A stretch of 64,000 bases of DNA from positions 1,674,001 through 1,738,000 of the forward strand of contig CBDDJT010000004.1 of the NCBI GenBank assembly GCA_965229765.1, in the 5' to 3' direction. Every line of letters begins with the position of its first letter. Position 1 is the first letter of the stretch. Both the position numbers and the translations under genes were made by a program. The stretch is from ASV31 sp965229765 (GTDB lineage: Bacteria > Pseudomonadota > Alphaproteobacteria > Rhodobacterales > Rhodobacteraceae). This document shows positions 50,856 through 61,408 of this stretch, in pieces. Below the pieces are notes generated by a model, which saw only the letters and a list, made by a program, of their open reading frames with translations, made no database searches and was not told the origin of the DNA.

Positions 50856-53261
50856 ATGGTGCTGCCTGAGGCGATTGCGGGCTGGTTCGCGGCACGGGGC
50901 TGGGCGCCGCATCCGCACCAGCTGGAGATGCTGGCGCGGGCGGGCGATCCGGCGACGCTGTTGATCGCGCCGACGGGTGGCGGCAAGACGATGGCGGGGT
51001 TCCTGCCGACGCTGGCGGCGCTGTCGGGCGGAGGGCGGGGCGGGCTGCACACCGTCTATGTCTCGCCGCTGAAGGCGCTGGCCGCCGACATCCGGCGCAA
51101 CCTGTCGGGCCCGATCGCCGAGATGGGGCTGGCGGTCCGGGTGGAAGACCGCACCGGCGACACGCCGGCCACGCAGAAGAAGCGCCAGCGCGCCGACCCG
51201 CCGCACATCCTGCTGACCACGCCGGAAAGCCTGGCGCTGCTGACATCCTACGAGGATGCGGCGCGGATGTTCGCGGGGCTGGAGCGGGTGATCGTGGACG
51301 AGGTGCACGCGCTGGCCGAATCGAAGCGCGGCGACCAGCTTATGCTGGCGCTGGCGCGGTTGCAGACGCTGTGCCCCGGTCTGCGGCGGGTCGGGCTGTC
51401 GGCCACGGTCGAGGATCCGCCGGCGCTGGCACGGTTCCTGGCGCGTCATCCCGATCCTTGCGCGATCCTTCAGGCCGATCCGGGGCCCGAGCCCGATATC
51501 GCGATGCTGGAGACCGAGACGCCGCCGCCATGGTCCGGTGGCGGCGGGGCCTATGCCATCGGCGCGGTGCTGGACCAGGTGCGGCGGCATCGCACGACGC
51601 TGATCTTTCACAACACGCGGGCGCAGGCCGAGATCTTCTTTCGCAACCTGTGGCTGGCCAACGAGGATGGCCTGCCCATCGGCATCCATCACGGCAGCCT
51701 GTCGCGCGAGCAGCGCCTGAAGGTCGAGGCGGCGATGGCGGCGGGGCAGCTGCGGGGCATCGTCTGCACGGGGTCGCTGGATCTGGGGATCGACTGGGGC
51801 GACGTGGACCTGGTGATCCAGGTCGGCGCGCCGAAGAACGTCAAGCGGCTGGTGCAGCGGATCGGGCGCGCGAACCACCGCTACAACGCGCCGTCCAAGG
51901 CGCTTCTGGTGCCGGCCAACCGCTTCGAGATCGTCGAATGCGTGGCCGCGCTTGCGGCGGTGCGGGCGCATGATCTGGACGGCGACCCGCGCGAGCCGGG
52001 GCCGCGCGACGTGTTGTGCCAGCACATCCTGATCGCGGCCTGTGCCGGGCCCTTCGACGCGGAGGCGCTTTATGCCGAGGTGACGGGGGCGGGGCCCTAT
52101 GCCGGGCTGGAGCGGGCGGCGTTCGACGATTGCCTGCAGTTCGCGGCGACGGGGGGCTATGCGCTGCGGGCCTATGACCGCTGGCAGCGGCTGCGGCAGC
52201 GCGCGGACGGCCTTTGGGAATTGCGCGATCCGCGGGCGGCGCGGCAGATCCGGATGAACATCGGCACGATCCAGGACACCGATCTGGTGAAGGTGCGGAT
52301 GCGCGGGCGGGGCGCGGCCCTGGGCGAGATCGAGGAGGGGTTCGCGGCCACCCTGACACCTGGCGACACCTTCCTGATCGGCGGGCAGGTGGTGCGCTAT
52401 GAGGGGTTGCGCGAGATGACGGTGGAGGTCAGCCGCGACCCGGGCCGGACGCCCAGGATCGCGACCTTCATGGGCACCAAATTCGCCACGTCGACGCAGC
52501 TGTCGGACCGGATTCTTGCCATGTTCCGGCAGGCGGACTGGCCCGGGTTTCCGGGGCACACCGCCGACTGGCTGGCGTTGCAGCGGCGGGTGTCGCGGCT
52601 GCCCGAGCGCGACCGGCTGCTGGTGGAAAGCTTTCCCCATGACGGGCGGGAGCATGTCTGCGTCTACGGGTTCGCCGGTCGCAACGCGATGCAGACGCTG
52701 GGGCTGTTGCTGACGCAGCGGATGGAGGAGATGGGGCTGGCGCCGATGGGGTTCGTGTCGACCGATTACGCCGTGCTGATATGGTCGCTGGACACGGTGG
52801 AGGACCCCGCGCCCCTGTTCGAGGCCGGGGCGCTGCGCGACGGGTTCGAGACATGGCTGGCCGGGAATGCGGTGATGAAGCGCACCTTCAAGGCCAGCGC
52901 GGTGATCGCCGGGCTGATCGACCGCATGACGGCGGGACAGCGCAAGAGCGGGCGGCAGGCGACGTTTTCGTCCGACATCCTGTACGACACGCTGCGGCGG
53001 CATGATCCGGGCCATGTCCTGCTGGAGATCACGCGCGAGGAGGCGATGAAGGGTCTGGTGGATTTCGGGCGCATCGAGGAGATGCTGGCGCGCACGGCGG
53101 GGCGGGTGGACCATGTGCGGCTGTCGCGGGTGACACCGCTGGCCGCGCCCCTGTTTCTGGAGGCCGGGCGGGTGCCGGTGCAGGGGGCGGCGACGGAACG
53201 GCTGGTGGCGGAGGAGGCGGCGCGGCTGATGGAATTGGCGGGGCTGGGCGGCGATGAATGA
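50856..53261 (+). CDS. ligase-associated DNA-damage-response DEXH helicase (Lhr-like)
   Basis: An 801-residue SF2 helicase: Walker A APTGGGKT (residues 38-45), motif Ia VSPLKALA, DEVH box (VIVDEVHAL), motif III GLSATVEDP, motif VI VQRIGRANHR, then an Lhr-type winged-helix/core domain (FMGTKFATSTQLSDRIL). It matches the LAD helicase (TIGR04121), which works with a DNA ligase and the PdeM nuclease. Only PdeM is encoded here. It probably acts in DNA repair with the ruvCAB genes upstream. Confidence 0.92.
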   Translation: MVLPEAIAGWFAARGWAPHPHQLEMLARAGDPATLLIAPTGGGKTMAGFLPTLAALSGGGRGGLHTVYVSPLKALAADIRRNLSGPIAEMGLAVRVEDRTGDTPATQKKRQRADPPHILLTTPESLALLTSYEDAARMFAGLERVIVDEVHALAESKRGDQLMLALARLQTLCPGLRRVGLSATVEDPPALARFLARHPDPCAILQADPGPEPDIAMLETETPPPWSGGGGAYAIGAVLDQVRRHRTTLIFHNTRAQAEIFFRNLWLANEDGLPIGIHHGSLSREQRLKVEAAMAAGQLRGIVCTGSLDLGIDWGDVDLVIQVGAPKNVKRLVQRIGRANHRYNAPSKALLVPANRFEIVECVAALAAVRAHDLDGDPREPGPRDVLCQHILIAACAGPFDAEALYAEVTGAGPYAGLERAAFDDCLQFAATGGYALRAYDRWQRLRQRADGLWELRDPRAARQIRMNIGTIQDTDLVKVRMRGRGAALGEIEEGFAATLTPGDTFLIGGQVVRYEGLREMTVEVSRDPGRTPRIATFMGTKFATSTQLSDRILAMFRQADWPGFPGHTADWLALQRRVSRLPERDRLLVESFPHDGREHVCVYGFAGRNAMQTLGLLLTQRMEEMGLAPMGFVSTDYAVLIWSLDTVEDPAPLFEAGALRDGFETWLAGNAVMKRTFKASAVIAGLIDRMTAGQRKSGRQATFSSDILYDTLRRHDPGHVLLEITREEAMKGLVDFGRIEEMLARTAGRVDHVRLSRVTPLAAPLFLEAGRVPVQGAATERLVAEEAARLMELAGLGGDE

Positions 53262-53301
53262 ACGCTTGCAATCGGGCGTTTGCCGGGGGATGGAACTTTC
53301 C

Positions 53302-53967
53302 ATGAACGGGCATTGGTTCACCCTTGCCGGCGCGCGGCTGGAAGCGCGGCCTTCGGGCGCCCTTTGGTGGCCCGAGGCGGGGCTTATGGCGGTCGCCGAC
53401 CTGCACCTTGGCAAGTCCGAGCGGATCGCGCGGCTGGGCGGCACCCTGTTGCCGCCCTACGAGACGCGGGACACGCTGGCGCGGCTGGACGAGGAGATCC
53501 GGGCGCTGGCGCCGCGCGTGGTGGTGTGCCTTGGCGACAGTTTCGACGACCGGGCGGCGGCGGAAAGCCTGACCGAGGCGGACCTGCTGGCGCTGGCCGG
53601 GCAGATGGCGGGGCGAAGCTGGATCTGGATCGCGGGCAACCACGATCCGGGGCCCGTGCGGCTTGGCGGGACGCACCTGTCGGAACTGCCCCGGCCGCCG
53701 CTGGTGTTTCGCCATATCGCGCGGGCGCGGGCGAGCGGCGAGGTGTCGGGGCATTATCACCCCAAGGCGGCGATCCGGGCGCGGGGACGGCAGGTCACGC
53801 GGCCCTGCTTCCTGTATGATGCGGACCGGGTGATCCTGCCGGCCTTCGGCACCTATACCGGGGGCTTGCGCTGTGATGCGCCTGAACTGCTGGGGCTGAT
53901 GCGGGGCGAGGCGATGGCGGTGCTGACGGGGCAGGCTGCGATGGCGATACCGATGCCGGGGCGCTGA
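53302..53967 (+). CDS. pdeM: ligase-associated metallophosphoesterase PdeM
   Basis: A 221-residue calcineurin-like nuclease or phosphodiesterase with DLHLGKS (Asp33, His35), GDSFDD (Asp79), GNHD (113-115) and GHYHP (His151, His153). PdeM (TIGR04123) belongs with the LAD helicase encoded just before. Start uncertain: 53302 has GGAAC six bases upstream and fits the family; ATG 53254 overlaps the helicase stop and ATG 53290 is also open. Confidence 0.85.
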   Translation: MNGHWFTLAGARLEARPSGALWWPEAGLMAVADLHLGKSERIARLGGTLLPPYETRDTLARLDEEIRALAPRVVVCLGDSFDDRAAAESLTEADLLALAGQMAGRSWIWIAGNHDPGPVRLGGTHLSELPRPPLVFRHIARARASGEVSGHYHPKAAIRARGRQVTRPCFLYDADRVILPAFGTYTGGLRCDAPELLGLMRGEAMAVLTGQAAMAIPMPGR

Positions 53968-53971
53968 CGGG

Positions 53972-54721
53972 TCAGCGCCAGCCGGCGCGGGCGACGGCGT
54001 CGCGAAAGCTGCGGCTGACGGGAATCGTGTTGCCGTCCACGAGGTCGAGAAACAGGCGCCCGTTGTCGCGCCGCAGCCCGGTCACGGCGGCGCGCGCCAC
54101 CCAGTGCGATCGGTGCACCTGAAGTCCGTCGGCGGGGTCAAGCTCGTCCAGGGCATCCGAAAAGCGCAGCAGGAGCCGGGTCTCGCCCTTTTCGGTGCGC
54201 ACCTCGACATAGTGGTCCTGTGCCGAAAGCGACAGGATCGGGGCCCGTACCTCGTCCGGCAGGCGTTCGACAAGGCGCGGGGCGTCCTCGATTGAGATGG
54301 GTGCAAGTTCCGGCCGGTTCCGTGTCAGGACCTCTCGGACCAGGGCGACCGACAGGCTGATAAGCAGCACGACGCCAAACAGTTCGAGCACCGTCATCGG
54401 AACTCCGTGGTCGTGGGACATCAGGTGGATCAGATGCCACAGCAACGGCGCATAGAGCGCCGAGAACGCCGGCAGCACGGCAATGTCGCGCCGCAGCGAA
54501 GTCAGATCGGGGCGCTGGAATGCCACGAAGCTTGCGATCCCGAGGCTCAGCACGATCGACAGGCCAACCGCCATGGTCCAGAACATCAGCCGTTCCGCTA
54601 TCGGCATCGAGGTGAAGGTGCCAAACGGCCCGGCAAAGGCGGCGGCAAGCGACACGCAGGCCCAACACACCAGCGGTATCGGGCGAAAAAGCGTAAAAGC
54701 GAACTCACGTATCCAAGTCAT
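53972..54721 (-). CDS. membrane-anchored LytTR regulator
   Basis: A 249-residue protein from ATG 54721; the frame is open to 54814 with no better ribosome-binding site. Four hydrophobic segments (about 8-30, 40-62, 72-95, 112-132) are followed by a LytTR DNA-binding domain (about 155-249: ILSLSAQDHYVEVRTEKGE, LQVHRSHWVARAAV, IPVSRSFRDAVARAGW). Membrane-LytTR fusions act as one-component membrane regulators. It is convergent with pdeM, four bases away. The CTGCATTGCAG dyad at 54787 lies upstream. Confidence 0.85.
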   Translation of the reverse strand: MTWIREFAFTLFRPIPLVCWACVSLAAAFAGPFGTFTSMPIAERLMFWTMAVGLSIVLSLGIASFVAFQRPDLTSLRRDIAVLPAFSALYAPLLWHLIHLMSHDHGVPMTVLELFGVVLLISLSVALVREVLTRNRPELAPISIEDAPRLVERLPDEVRAPILSLSAQDHYVEVRTEKGETRLLLRFSDALDELDPADGLQVHRSHWVARAAVTGLRRDNGRLFLDLVDGNTIPVSRSFRDAVARAGWR

Positions 54722-54786
54722 TGTGCCATATGATCTGATCGGCCGCCGACAGGCGGTTGTATCCGCCATATGGGATAATTGATCCA

Positions 54787-54797
54787 CTGCATTGCAG
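54787..54797. promoter_or_regulatory. CTGCATTGCAG palindrome upstream of LytTR gene
   Basis: An 11-base perfect dyad between the LytTR gene (start 54721) and the thioesterase gene (start 54861). It is the exact reverse complement (hence same site) of the core at 48345-48355. Candidate site of a CTGC-N3-GCAG binding factor such as PhaR. Confidence 0.45.
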
Positions 54798-54860
54798 CCA
54801 AGAAAAAAAGCCATATCACGGATTCGTTTGGGATGAGATGTCGCGGGGGGGAAGGTGACG

Positions 54861-55295
54861 ATGGACTGGAAAGCGCGATTCGATGGCTACGAGGCAAAGC
54901 TGCGCGCCAGTTTCGCGCGGCAATCCATCATGGAAACCTTCTGCGCCGCGATGACGGCGGTGTCCCCGGGGCATGTCACCATTGCCGCGCCGATCGTGCC
55001 GGGCGCGCGCCAGCAGCACGGGTATGCCCATGCGGGGCTGACCTTTGCCCTTGGTGACAGCGCTGCGGGCTATGCGGCGCTGTCGCTGATGGAGGAGGCG
55101 GCCGAGGTGATGACGGCCGAGATCAAGATCAACCTTCTTGCGCCAGCTGCGGGCGAGCGGCTGATCGCGGAAGGCTGGGTCGTGCGGCCCGGACGGAGGC
55201 TGGTGGTGGTGCAGGCGCGGGTTCTGGCCGAAACCGGCGGCGACCGCAGCGAAGTTGCGATTCTGCAAGGCACGATGGTGCCGATCCTGCCCTAG
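54861..55295 (+). CDS. PaaI-type thioesterase
   Basis: A 144-residue hotdog-fold acyl-CoA thioesterase: HGYAHAGLTFALGDSAAGYAA near residue 53 holds the active-site region, and AEIKINLLAPAAGERLIAEG follows. It hydrolyses an acyl- or aryl-CoA; substrate unknown. ATG 54861 has GGAAGG six bases upstream; the GTG at 54855 is less likely. Confidence 0.87.
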   Translation: MDWKARFDGYEAKLRASFARQSIMETFCAAMTAVSPGHVTIAAPIVPGARQQHGYAHAGLTFALGDSAAGYAALSLMEEAAEVMTAEIKINLLAPAAGERLIAEGWVVRPGRRLVVVQARVLAETGGDRSEVAILQGTMVPILP

Positions 55296-55320
55296 GCGCG
55301 GCGCGCGGCACCGCTTTGCG

Positions 55321-56694
55321 CTAGCAGTTGGGCACGTTGACGGCGAGACCGCCCAAGGCGGTTTCCTTGTACTTTTCGCTCATGTCGACGCCGGTCTGTC
55401 GCATCGTCTCTATGCAGGCGTCGAGCGGGACAAGGTGCGTTCCGTCACCGCGCAGCGCGAGGGAGGCGGCAGAAACGGCCTTTATCGCGCCAAGACCGTT
55501 GCGCTCTATGCAAGGAACCTGCACCAGACCGCGCACCGGGTCGCATGTCATGCCGAGATGATGTTCAAGCGCGATCTCGGCGGCGTTTTCCACCTGTTCG
55601 GGCGAGCCGCCCAGAACGGCGGCGAGGCCGGCGGCGGCCATGGCGCTGGCAGAGCCCACCTCTGCCTGGCATCCGGCCTCGGCCCCAGAGATCGAGGCGT
55701 TGTATTTCACCAGCCCTCCGATGGCCGCCGCTGTCAGCAGGAAATCCGATATCTTCTGGTGGTTTGCGCCGGGAACATGATCCAGCCAGTAGCGGATGAC
55801 GGCGGGCACCACGCCCGCCGCGCCATTGGTCGGCGCGGTAACGACCTGACCGCCGGCGGCATTCTCTTCGTTCACCGCCATGGCGTAGACACTCATCCAG
55901 TCGTTGATGATGTGGGGCGCTGTCAGGTTGCGCCCGCGTTCGTCCATCAGCGCGCGGTGGATGCCCGGCGCGCGACGGCGCACGCCTAGCCCGCCGGGCA
56001 GCGTGCCGTCGGTGGCAAGGCCGCGATCGATGCAGTCCGACATCACCTGCCAGATGCGCGCCGTGCCGCTGTCGAGATCCGCGGCGGGACGGCGGCTGAG
56101 TTCGTTGGCGCGTTTGAGATCGGCAACCGACTTGCCGGTGGATCTGCACATATCAAGCATTTCGGCCGCGGACTTGAACGGGTAGGGCACGGCCGGGCCA
56201 TCGTCGGTGTCGCGCCCGGCGGCCAGTTCTCCGGCCGTCAGGACAAAGCCGCCGCCGACCGAATAGTAGGTTTCCTGCAAGATCACGTCGCCCTGCGCGT
56301 CGGTCGCGGACAGGATCAGGCCGTTGGCGTGACCGGGCAGCGGCGGACCGTAGTCGAAGCCGAGATCGGTGTCGGGCGCGAAGGCCAGCGGGCCGAGACC
56401 GGCGGGTGTGACACGGTGCGTGTCGCGGATGACGGACAGTGCGGCGTCGGCGGCGGCACGGTCGTAGGTGTCGGGCAGAAAGCCCGCCAGCCCGAGGATC
56501 ACCGCGCGGTCGGTGGCGTGGCCGACGCCGGTGAAGGCGAGCGAACCGTGCAGCGAGGCGCGCAGCCCCTGCGCGGCGAAGGGCGAGGCGCGCAGCCGGT
56601 CCAGAAAGCGCGCGGCGGCCACCATCGGCCCCATCGTGTGGGACGAGGACGGACCGACGCCGACCTTGAACATCTCGAACACCGACAGGAACAT
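55321..56694 (-). CDS. sdaA: L-serine ammonia-lyase (iron-sulfur type)
   Basis: A 457-residue enzyme that deaminates serine to pyruvate. N-terminal beta domain MFLSVFEMFKVGVGPSSSHTMGP; cluster cysteines lie in AGCQAEVG, GMTCDPV and VPCIERN. The start is the ATG at 56694; a longer open frame to 56955 crosses the promoter. Divergent from rpiA. Confidence 0.95.
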   Translation of the reverse strand: MFLSVFEMFKVGVGPSSSHTMGPMVAAARFLDRLRASPFAAQGLRASLHGSLAFTGVGHATDRAVILGLAGFLPDTYDRAAADAALSVIRDTHRVTPAGLGPLAFAPDTDLGFDYGPPLPGHANGLILSATDAQGDVILQETYYSVGGGFVLTAGELAAGRDTDDGPAVPYPFKSAAEMLDMCRSTGKSVADLKRANELSRRPAADLDSGTARIWQVMSDCIDRGLATDGTLPGGLGVRRRAPGIHRALMDERGRNLTAPHIINDWMSVYAMAVNEENAAGGQVVTAPTNGAAGVVPAVIRYWLDHVPGANHQKISDFLLTAAAIGGLVKYNASISGAEAGCQAEVGSASAMAAAGLAAVLGGSPEQVENAAEIALEHHLGMTCDPVRGLVQVPCIERNGLGAIKAVSAASLALRGDGTHLVPLDACIETMRQTGVDMSEKYKETALGGLAVNVPNC

Positions 56695-56840
56695 GGGCGT
56701 GCCTCCGAAGCGCTGCGCTGCGCGTGACACGGGCGGCGGCGCCCCGCGCAGCGGAAAACGACGCATCGGCGACGCAATTCGCCTCTCGCACCCCGGGGCG
56801 GGTTTGCCTATAAGCGCCGGCAAAGCCAAGGGGGCGCGCC

Positions 56841-57629
56841 ATGTCCGGAAACCTTTCGCCGATCGATACAGCGAAATTCGTCGCCGCCAAGCGGGCGGTG
56901 GATTTCGTCGAGGATGGGATGCGTGTGGGGCTTGGGACCGGGTCCACCGCGGCATGGATGGTGCGCTGTCTTGGCGAGCGGGTGCGCGAGGAGGGGCTGA
57001 AGATCACCGGCGTCCCCACCTCGTCGCGGACGGCGGAACTGGCGCGGCGGGTCGGGGTCAAGGTCATCAGCCTGGACGAGGCCAAGTGGCTGGACCTGAC
57101 GATCGACGGCGCCGACGAGATCGACCCGAACCTGAACCTCATCAAGGGGGGCGGCGGGGCGCTGCTTCAGGAAAAGATCGTCGCGACGGCGTCGGACCAG
57201 ATGATCGTGATTTCGGACGCGTCCAAGCTGGTCGAGGGGCTGGGCGCGTTCCCGCTGCCGGTCGAGGTGGTGCCGTTCGGCTGGCAGACCACCAAGGCGC
57301 TGGTCGAGGAAACGCTGGCGGGCATCGACGTGCTTGGCCAGTCGGCGACGCTTCGGCTGAACGGGGACTCGGCCTATGTCACGGACGAGGGGAACTATAT
57401 CCTCGACCTGCACTTGCAGCGCATCGGCAACCCGCGGCAGGCGTCGCTGGTGCTGAACCAGATACCCGGCGTGGTGGAGAACGGGCTGTTCATCGACATC
57501 TGCGACGTGGTCGTGATCGGCCACGGCGACGGGCGGGTCGAAGTGCGCGACATCAACGCCGGGACGCAGCAGGAGGATCGCATCGAGTTCGCGGATGCCG
57601 ACAACCTGTTCCGCGATCTGGCCGACTGA
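56841..57629 (+). CDS. rpiA: ribose-5-phosphate isomerase A
   Basis: A 262-residue isomerase: VGLGTGSTAAWMV, the active-site block TIDGADEIDPNLNLIKGGGGALLQEK (seen in parts) and HGDGRVEVRD. Interconverts ribose-5- and ribulose-5-phosphate. Slightly longer than E. coli RpiA (219), mainly through a C-terminal extension. 10 bases before gor. Confidence 0.95.
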   Translation: MSGNLSPIDTAKFVAAKRAVDFVEDGMRVGLGTGSTAAWMVRCLGERVREEGLKITGVPTSSRTAELARRVGVKVISLDEAKWLDLTIDGADEIDPNLNLIKGGGGALLQEKIVATASDQMIVISDASKLVEGLGAFPLPVEVVPFGWQTTKALVEETLAGIDVLGQSATLRLNGDSAYVTDEGNYILDLHLQRIGNPRQASLVLNQIPGVVENGLFIDICDVVVIGHGDGRVEVRDINAGTQQEDRIEFADADNLFRDLAD

Positions 57630-57639
57630 GGGGCGCGCG

Positions 57640-58998
57640 ATGACGTTCGACTATGATCTGTTCGTGATTGGCGGCGGGTCCGGCGGGGTACGCGCGGGGC
57701 GCGTGGCGGCCGAGACCGGCGCGAAGGTCGCGCTGGCCGAGGAATTCCGGATGGGCGGGACCTGCGTCATCCGGGGCTGCGTGCCCAAGAAGCTGATGGT
57801 CTTTGCCAGCGGTTTTGCCGAGGCGGCGGCGGACGCGGGCGACTACGGCTGGGACATCCGGCGCGGCGATTTCGACTGGCTGCGGTTCCGCGAGACCCTG
57901 CGCGCCGAGTTGTCGCGGCTGGAAGGCATCTACCGCACCAACCTCGCCCGGCCGGGGACGGATATCTTCGACATGCGCGCGACGGTGGCCGACCCGCATA
58001 CGGTGGAACTGGCCGACGGGCGGCGGGTGACGGCCAAGCATATCCTCGTGGCCACGGGCGGGCGGCCGTTCCTGCCGGCCGAGACGCCGGGAATTGAACA
58101 CGCGATCAGTTCCAACGAGGTCTTCGACCTCGACGCGCTGCCGAAGAAGATGCTGATTGTCGGCGGCGGCTATATTGCCTGCGAGTTCGCCTGCGTCTTC
58201 AACGGGTTGGGAACGGAGGTGACGCAGTTCTACAGGGGTGCGCAGATCCTGCGCGGGTTCGACGACGAGGCGCGCGGCCATCTGGCCGAGCTGATCCGCG
58301 GGCGGGGCGTGAACCTGCATGTGGGCACCGATGTGGCGCGGATCGAGAAGCGCGACGGCGGGCTGTGGGTCAAGGGATCGGACGGCAGCGAGGACGTTTT
58401 CGACGTGGTGCTCTACGCCACGGGGCGCAAGCCCAACACCGAGGGGCTGGGGCTTGCCGAGGCGGGCGTGCGGCTGGGCCGCTGGGGGCAGGTCGAGGTG
58501 GACGCCCATTCGCAGACCTCGGTCCCGTCGATCTACGCGGTGGGCGACGTGACCGACCGCGTCAACCTGACGCCGGTGGCGATCCGCGAGGGCGCGGCCT
58601 TTGTCGAGACGGTGTTCAAGGGCAACCCCGTGACGGTCGATCATGCCGACATCCCGTCGGCCATCTTCACGCAGCCGGAATACGGCGCGGTGGGCCTGAC
58701 CGAGGAAGACGCGCGCGACCGGGAGGAGATCGAGGTCTACTGCACCTGCTTTCGCCCCATGCAGAAGGCGTTCATCGGCCGCGAGGAGCGGGTGATGTAC
58801 AAGCTGATCGTGTCGCGCGCGACGCGGCGCATTCTGGGGTGTCACATCATCGCGCCAGGGGCGGGCGAATTGATCCAGATGGTGGGTGTTGCGATCAAGA
58901 TGGGTGCGACCAAGGAAGACTTCGACCGGACGGTTGCCGTGCATCCGACCATGTCCGAAGAGATCGTTCTGATGAAGTCGCCTGTGCGGACCGCTTGA
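57640..58998 (+). CDS. gor: glutathione-disulfide reductase
   Basis: A 452-residue flavoprotein. FAD-binding IGGGSGGVRAGR at residue 10, redox pair GGTCVIRGC (Cys42/Cys47), NAD(P)-binding VGGGYIACEF, and the active-site HPTMSEE (His435, Glu440). Keeps glutathione reduced in the cytoplasm. Co-directional with rpiA and followed by hflK. Confidence 0.95.
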   Translation: MTFDYDLFVIGGGSGGVRAGRVAAETGAKVALAEEFRMGGTCVIRGCVPKKLMVFASGFAEAAADAGDYGWDIRRGDFDWLRFRETLRAELSRLEGIYRTNLARPGTDIFDMRATVADPHTVELADGRRVTAKHILVATGGRPFLPAETPGIEHAISSNEVFDLDALPKKMLIVGGGYIACEFACVFNGLGTEVTQFYRGAQILRGFDDEARGHLAELIRGRGVNLHVGTDVARIEKRDGGLWVKGSDGSEDVFDVVLYATGRKPNTEGLGLAEAGVRLGRWGQVEVDAHSQTSVPSIYAVGDVTDRVNLTPVAIREGAAFVETVFKGNPVTVDHADIPSAIFTQPEYGAVGLTEEDARDREEIEVYCTCFRPMQKAFIGREERVMYKLIVSRATRRILGCHIIAPGAGELIQMVGVAIKMGATKEDFDRTVAVHPTMSEEIVLMKSPVRTA

Positions 58999-59061
58999 TT
59001 TTCCGGCAATGGTGCACAGGTTGACAATGAAACGCAGGCAAGACGAAGGGAAAACGACCTG

Positions 59062-60216
59062 ATGTCCAACAACAGCGGCGGGCCATGGGGCGGCGGCGGT
59101 GGCAACCGCGGCAACGGCGGCGATGACGACCGCGGCGGAAATCGCGGCGGCAACCGGCGTCCGGGAGATACCCCGCCGATCCCCGAGATCGACGAGATCG
59201 TCAAGAAGGGGCAAGAGCAACTGCGCGTGCTGATCGGCGGGCGCGGTGGCAATGGCGGACGCTCGGGCGGACCGGGCGGCGGCGAAGGCCCGCGCCTGAC
59301 GCGCGGCACGCTGCTGCTGGGGCTTCTGGGCGCGGTGGCGCTTTGGCTTTTCGCCTCGCTGTATACGGTGCGGCCGGAAGAACAGTCTGTCGAGCTTTTC
59401 CTGGGCCAGTATTCGGCCACCGGAGAGCCGGGCCTGAACTTTGCGCCCTGGCCGCTGGTGACGGCAGAGGTCATCCCGGTGACGCGTGAACAGACCGAGA
59501 CCATCGGCGCGTCCAGCGCGCGGGGGTCGGACAGCGGGCTGATGCTGACCACGGACGAGAACATCGTTGACCTGGATTTCCAGGTGGTCTGGAACATTTC
59601 GGACCCGGCGAAGTTCCTGTTCAACCTTCGCGACCCGGCGGCCACGATCCGCGCCGTCAGCGAGGCGGTCATGCGCGAAATCATCTCCGCGTCGGAGCTG
59701 GCGCCGATCCTGAACCGGGACCGGGGCATCATCGCCGACAGCGCGCAGGCCTCGATCCAGGCGGCGCTTGACGACTACGAAAGCGGCATTCGCGTGATCC
59801 GCGTCAACCTCGACAAGGCCGACCCGCCGCTGGAGGTGATCGACGCCTTCCGCGAGGTGCAGGCCGCCGAGCAGGAGCGTGACAGGCTGGAACGTCAGGC
59901 CGACGCCTATGCCAACCGGGTGCTTGCCGGGGCCCGAGGCGAGGCCGCGCAGGTGCTGGAAGAGGCCGAGGCCTACCGCGCCCGCGTCGTCAACGAAGCC
60001 GAGGGTGAGGCCAGCCGTTTCATTGCGGTTCTGGAGGAATACCTGCTGGCCCCCGAAGTGACCCGCAAGCGTCTTTACATCGAGACGATGGAGCAGGTTC
60101 TGGGCAGCGTGGACAAGATCATCCTCGACGAGGCCGTGTCGGGCAGCAACGGACAGGGTGTCGTGCCCTACCTGCCGCTGAACGAACTGCGCCGCAACAC
60201 CGACGGAGGCAACTGA
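59062..60216 (+). CDS. hflK: HflK, FtsH-modulating SPFH protein
   Basis: A 384-residue SPFH protein. The first 75 residues are Gly/Asn-rich (SNNSGGPWGGGGGNRGNGG in part), a membrane segment spans about 80-100, then the SPFH domain (PEEQSVELFLGQYSATGEPGLN region) and a coiled-coil with EQERDRLERQADAYANRV. With HflC it forms the periplasmic cage around FtsH. A GGAGG precedes hflC, two bases on. Confidence 0.95.
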   Translation: MSNNSGGPWGGGGGNRGNGGDDDRGGNRGGNRRPGDTPPIPEIDEIVKKGQEQLRVLIGGRGGNGGRSGGPGGGEGPRLTRGTLLLGLLGAVALWLFASLYTVRPEEQSVELFLGQYSATGEPGLNFAPWPLVTAEVIPVTREQTETIGASSARGSDSGLMLTTDENIVDLDFQVVWNISDPAKFLFNLRDPAATIRAVSEAVMREIISASELAPILNRDRGIIADSAQASIQAALDDYESGIRVIRVNLDKADPPLEVIDAFREVQAAEQERDRLERQADAYANRVLAGARGEAAQVLEEAEAYRARVVNEAEGEASRFIAVLEEYLLAPEVTRKRLYIETMEQVLGSVDKIILDEAVSGSNGQGVVPYLPLNELRRNTDGGN

Positions 60217-60217
60217 G

Positions 60218-61116
<899 letters not shown>

Positions 61117-61117
<1 letters not shown>

Positions 61118-61311
61118 TGGCCACGATCCTTCTGGCGATCGGATTGGTCGCCATCCTGGAGGGGCTGGTGTTCGCACTGGCCCCTTCGCGTCTGGAGGAC
61201 CTGCTGCGCGTGATCGCCGACATGCCGGTGGAAACGCGGCGGCTTCTGGGGCTTACGGCGCTGGCTGTCGGGGTGTTCCTTGTGACGCTTGCGCGCTCGC
61301 TGGGGGCATGA
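61117..61311 (+). CDS. DUF2065 small membrane protein
   Basis: A 64-residue protein with two hydrophobic segments joined by a short loop (MATILLAIGLVAILEGLVF, then LLGLTALAVGVFLVTLA). It matches DUF2065 (YjeT), which normally follows hflKC. Function unknown. The start overlaps the hflC stop (TGATG). Confidence 0.88.
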
Positions 61312-61408
61312 GCGCGGCGGCCCGCGCCGGCGCGAACCCGCAAGGACGACACCGCGGGGTTGCGGCCTGCTCCGTTTCGGTCACATTCTATTGAAGCGGC
61401 GAGATGGC

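Noticed and set aside
50166..53444. A 1092-codon open frame antisense to ruvB, the helicase and pdeM
   Set aside because: Arg/Pro/His-rich shadow of well-identified genes, crossing three gene boundaries and a repeat element.
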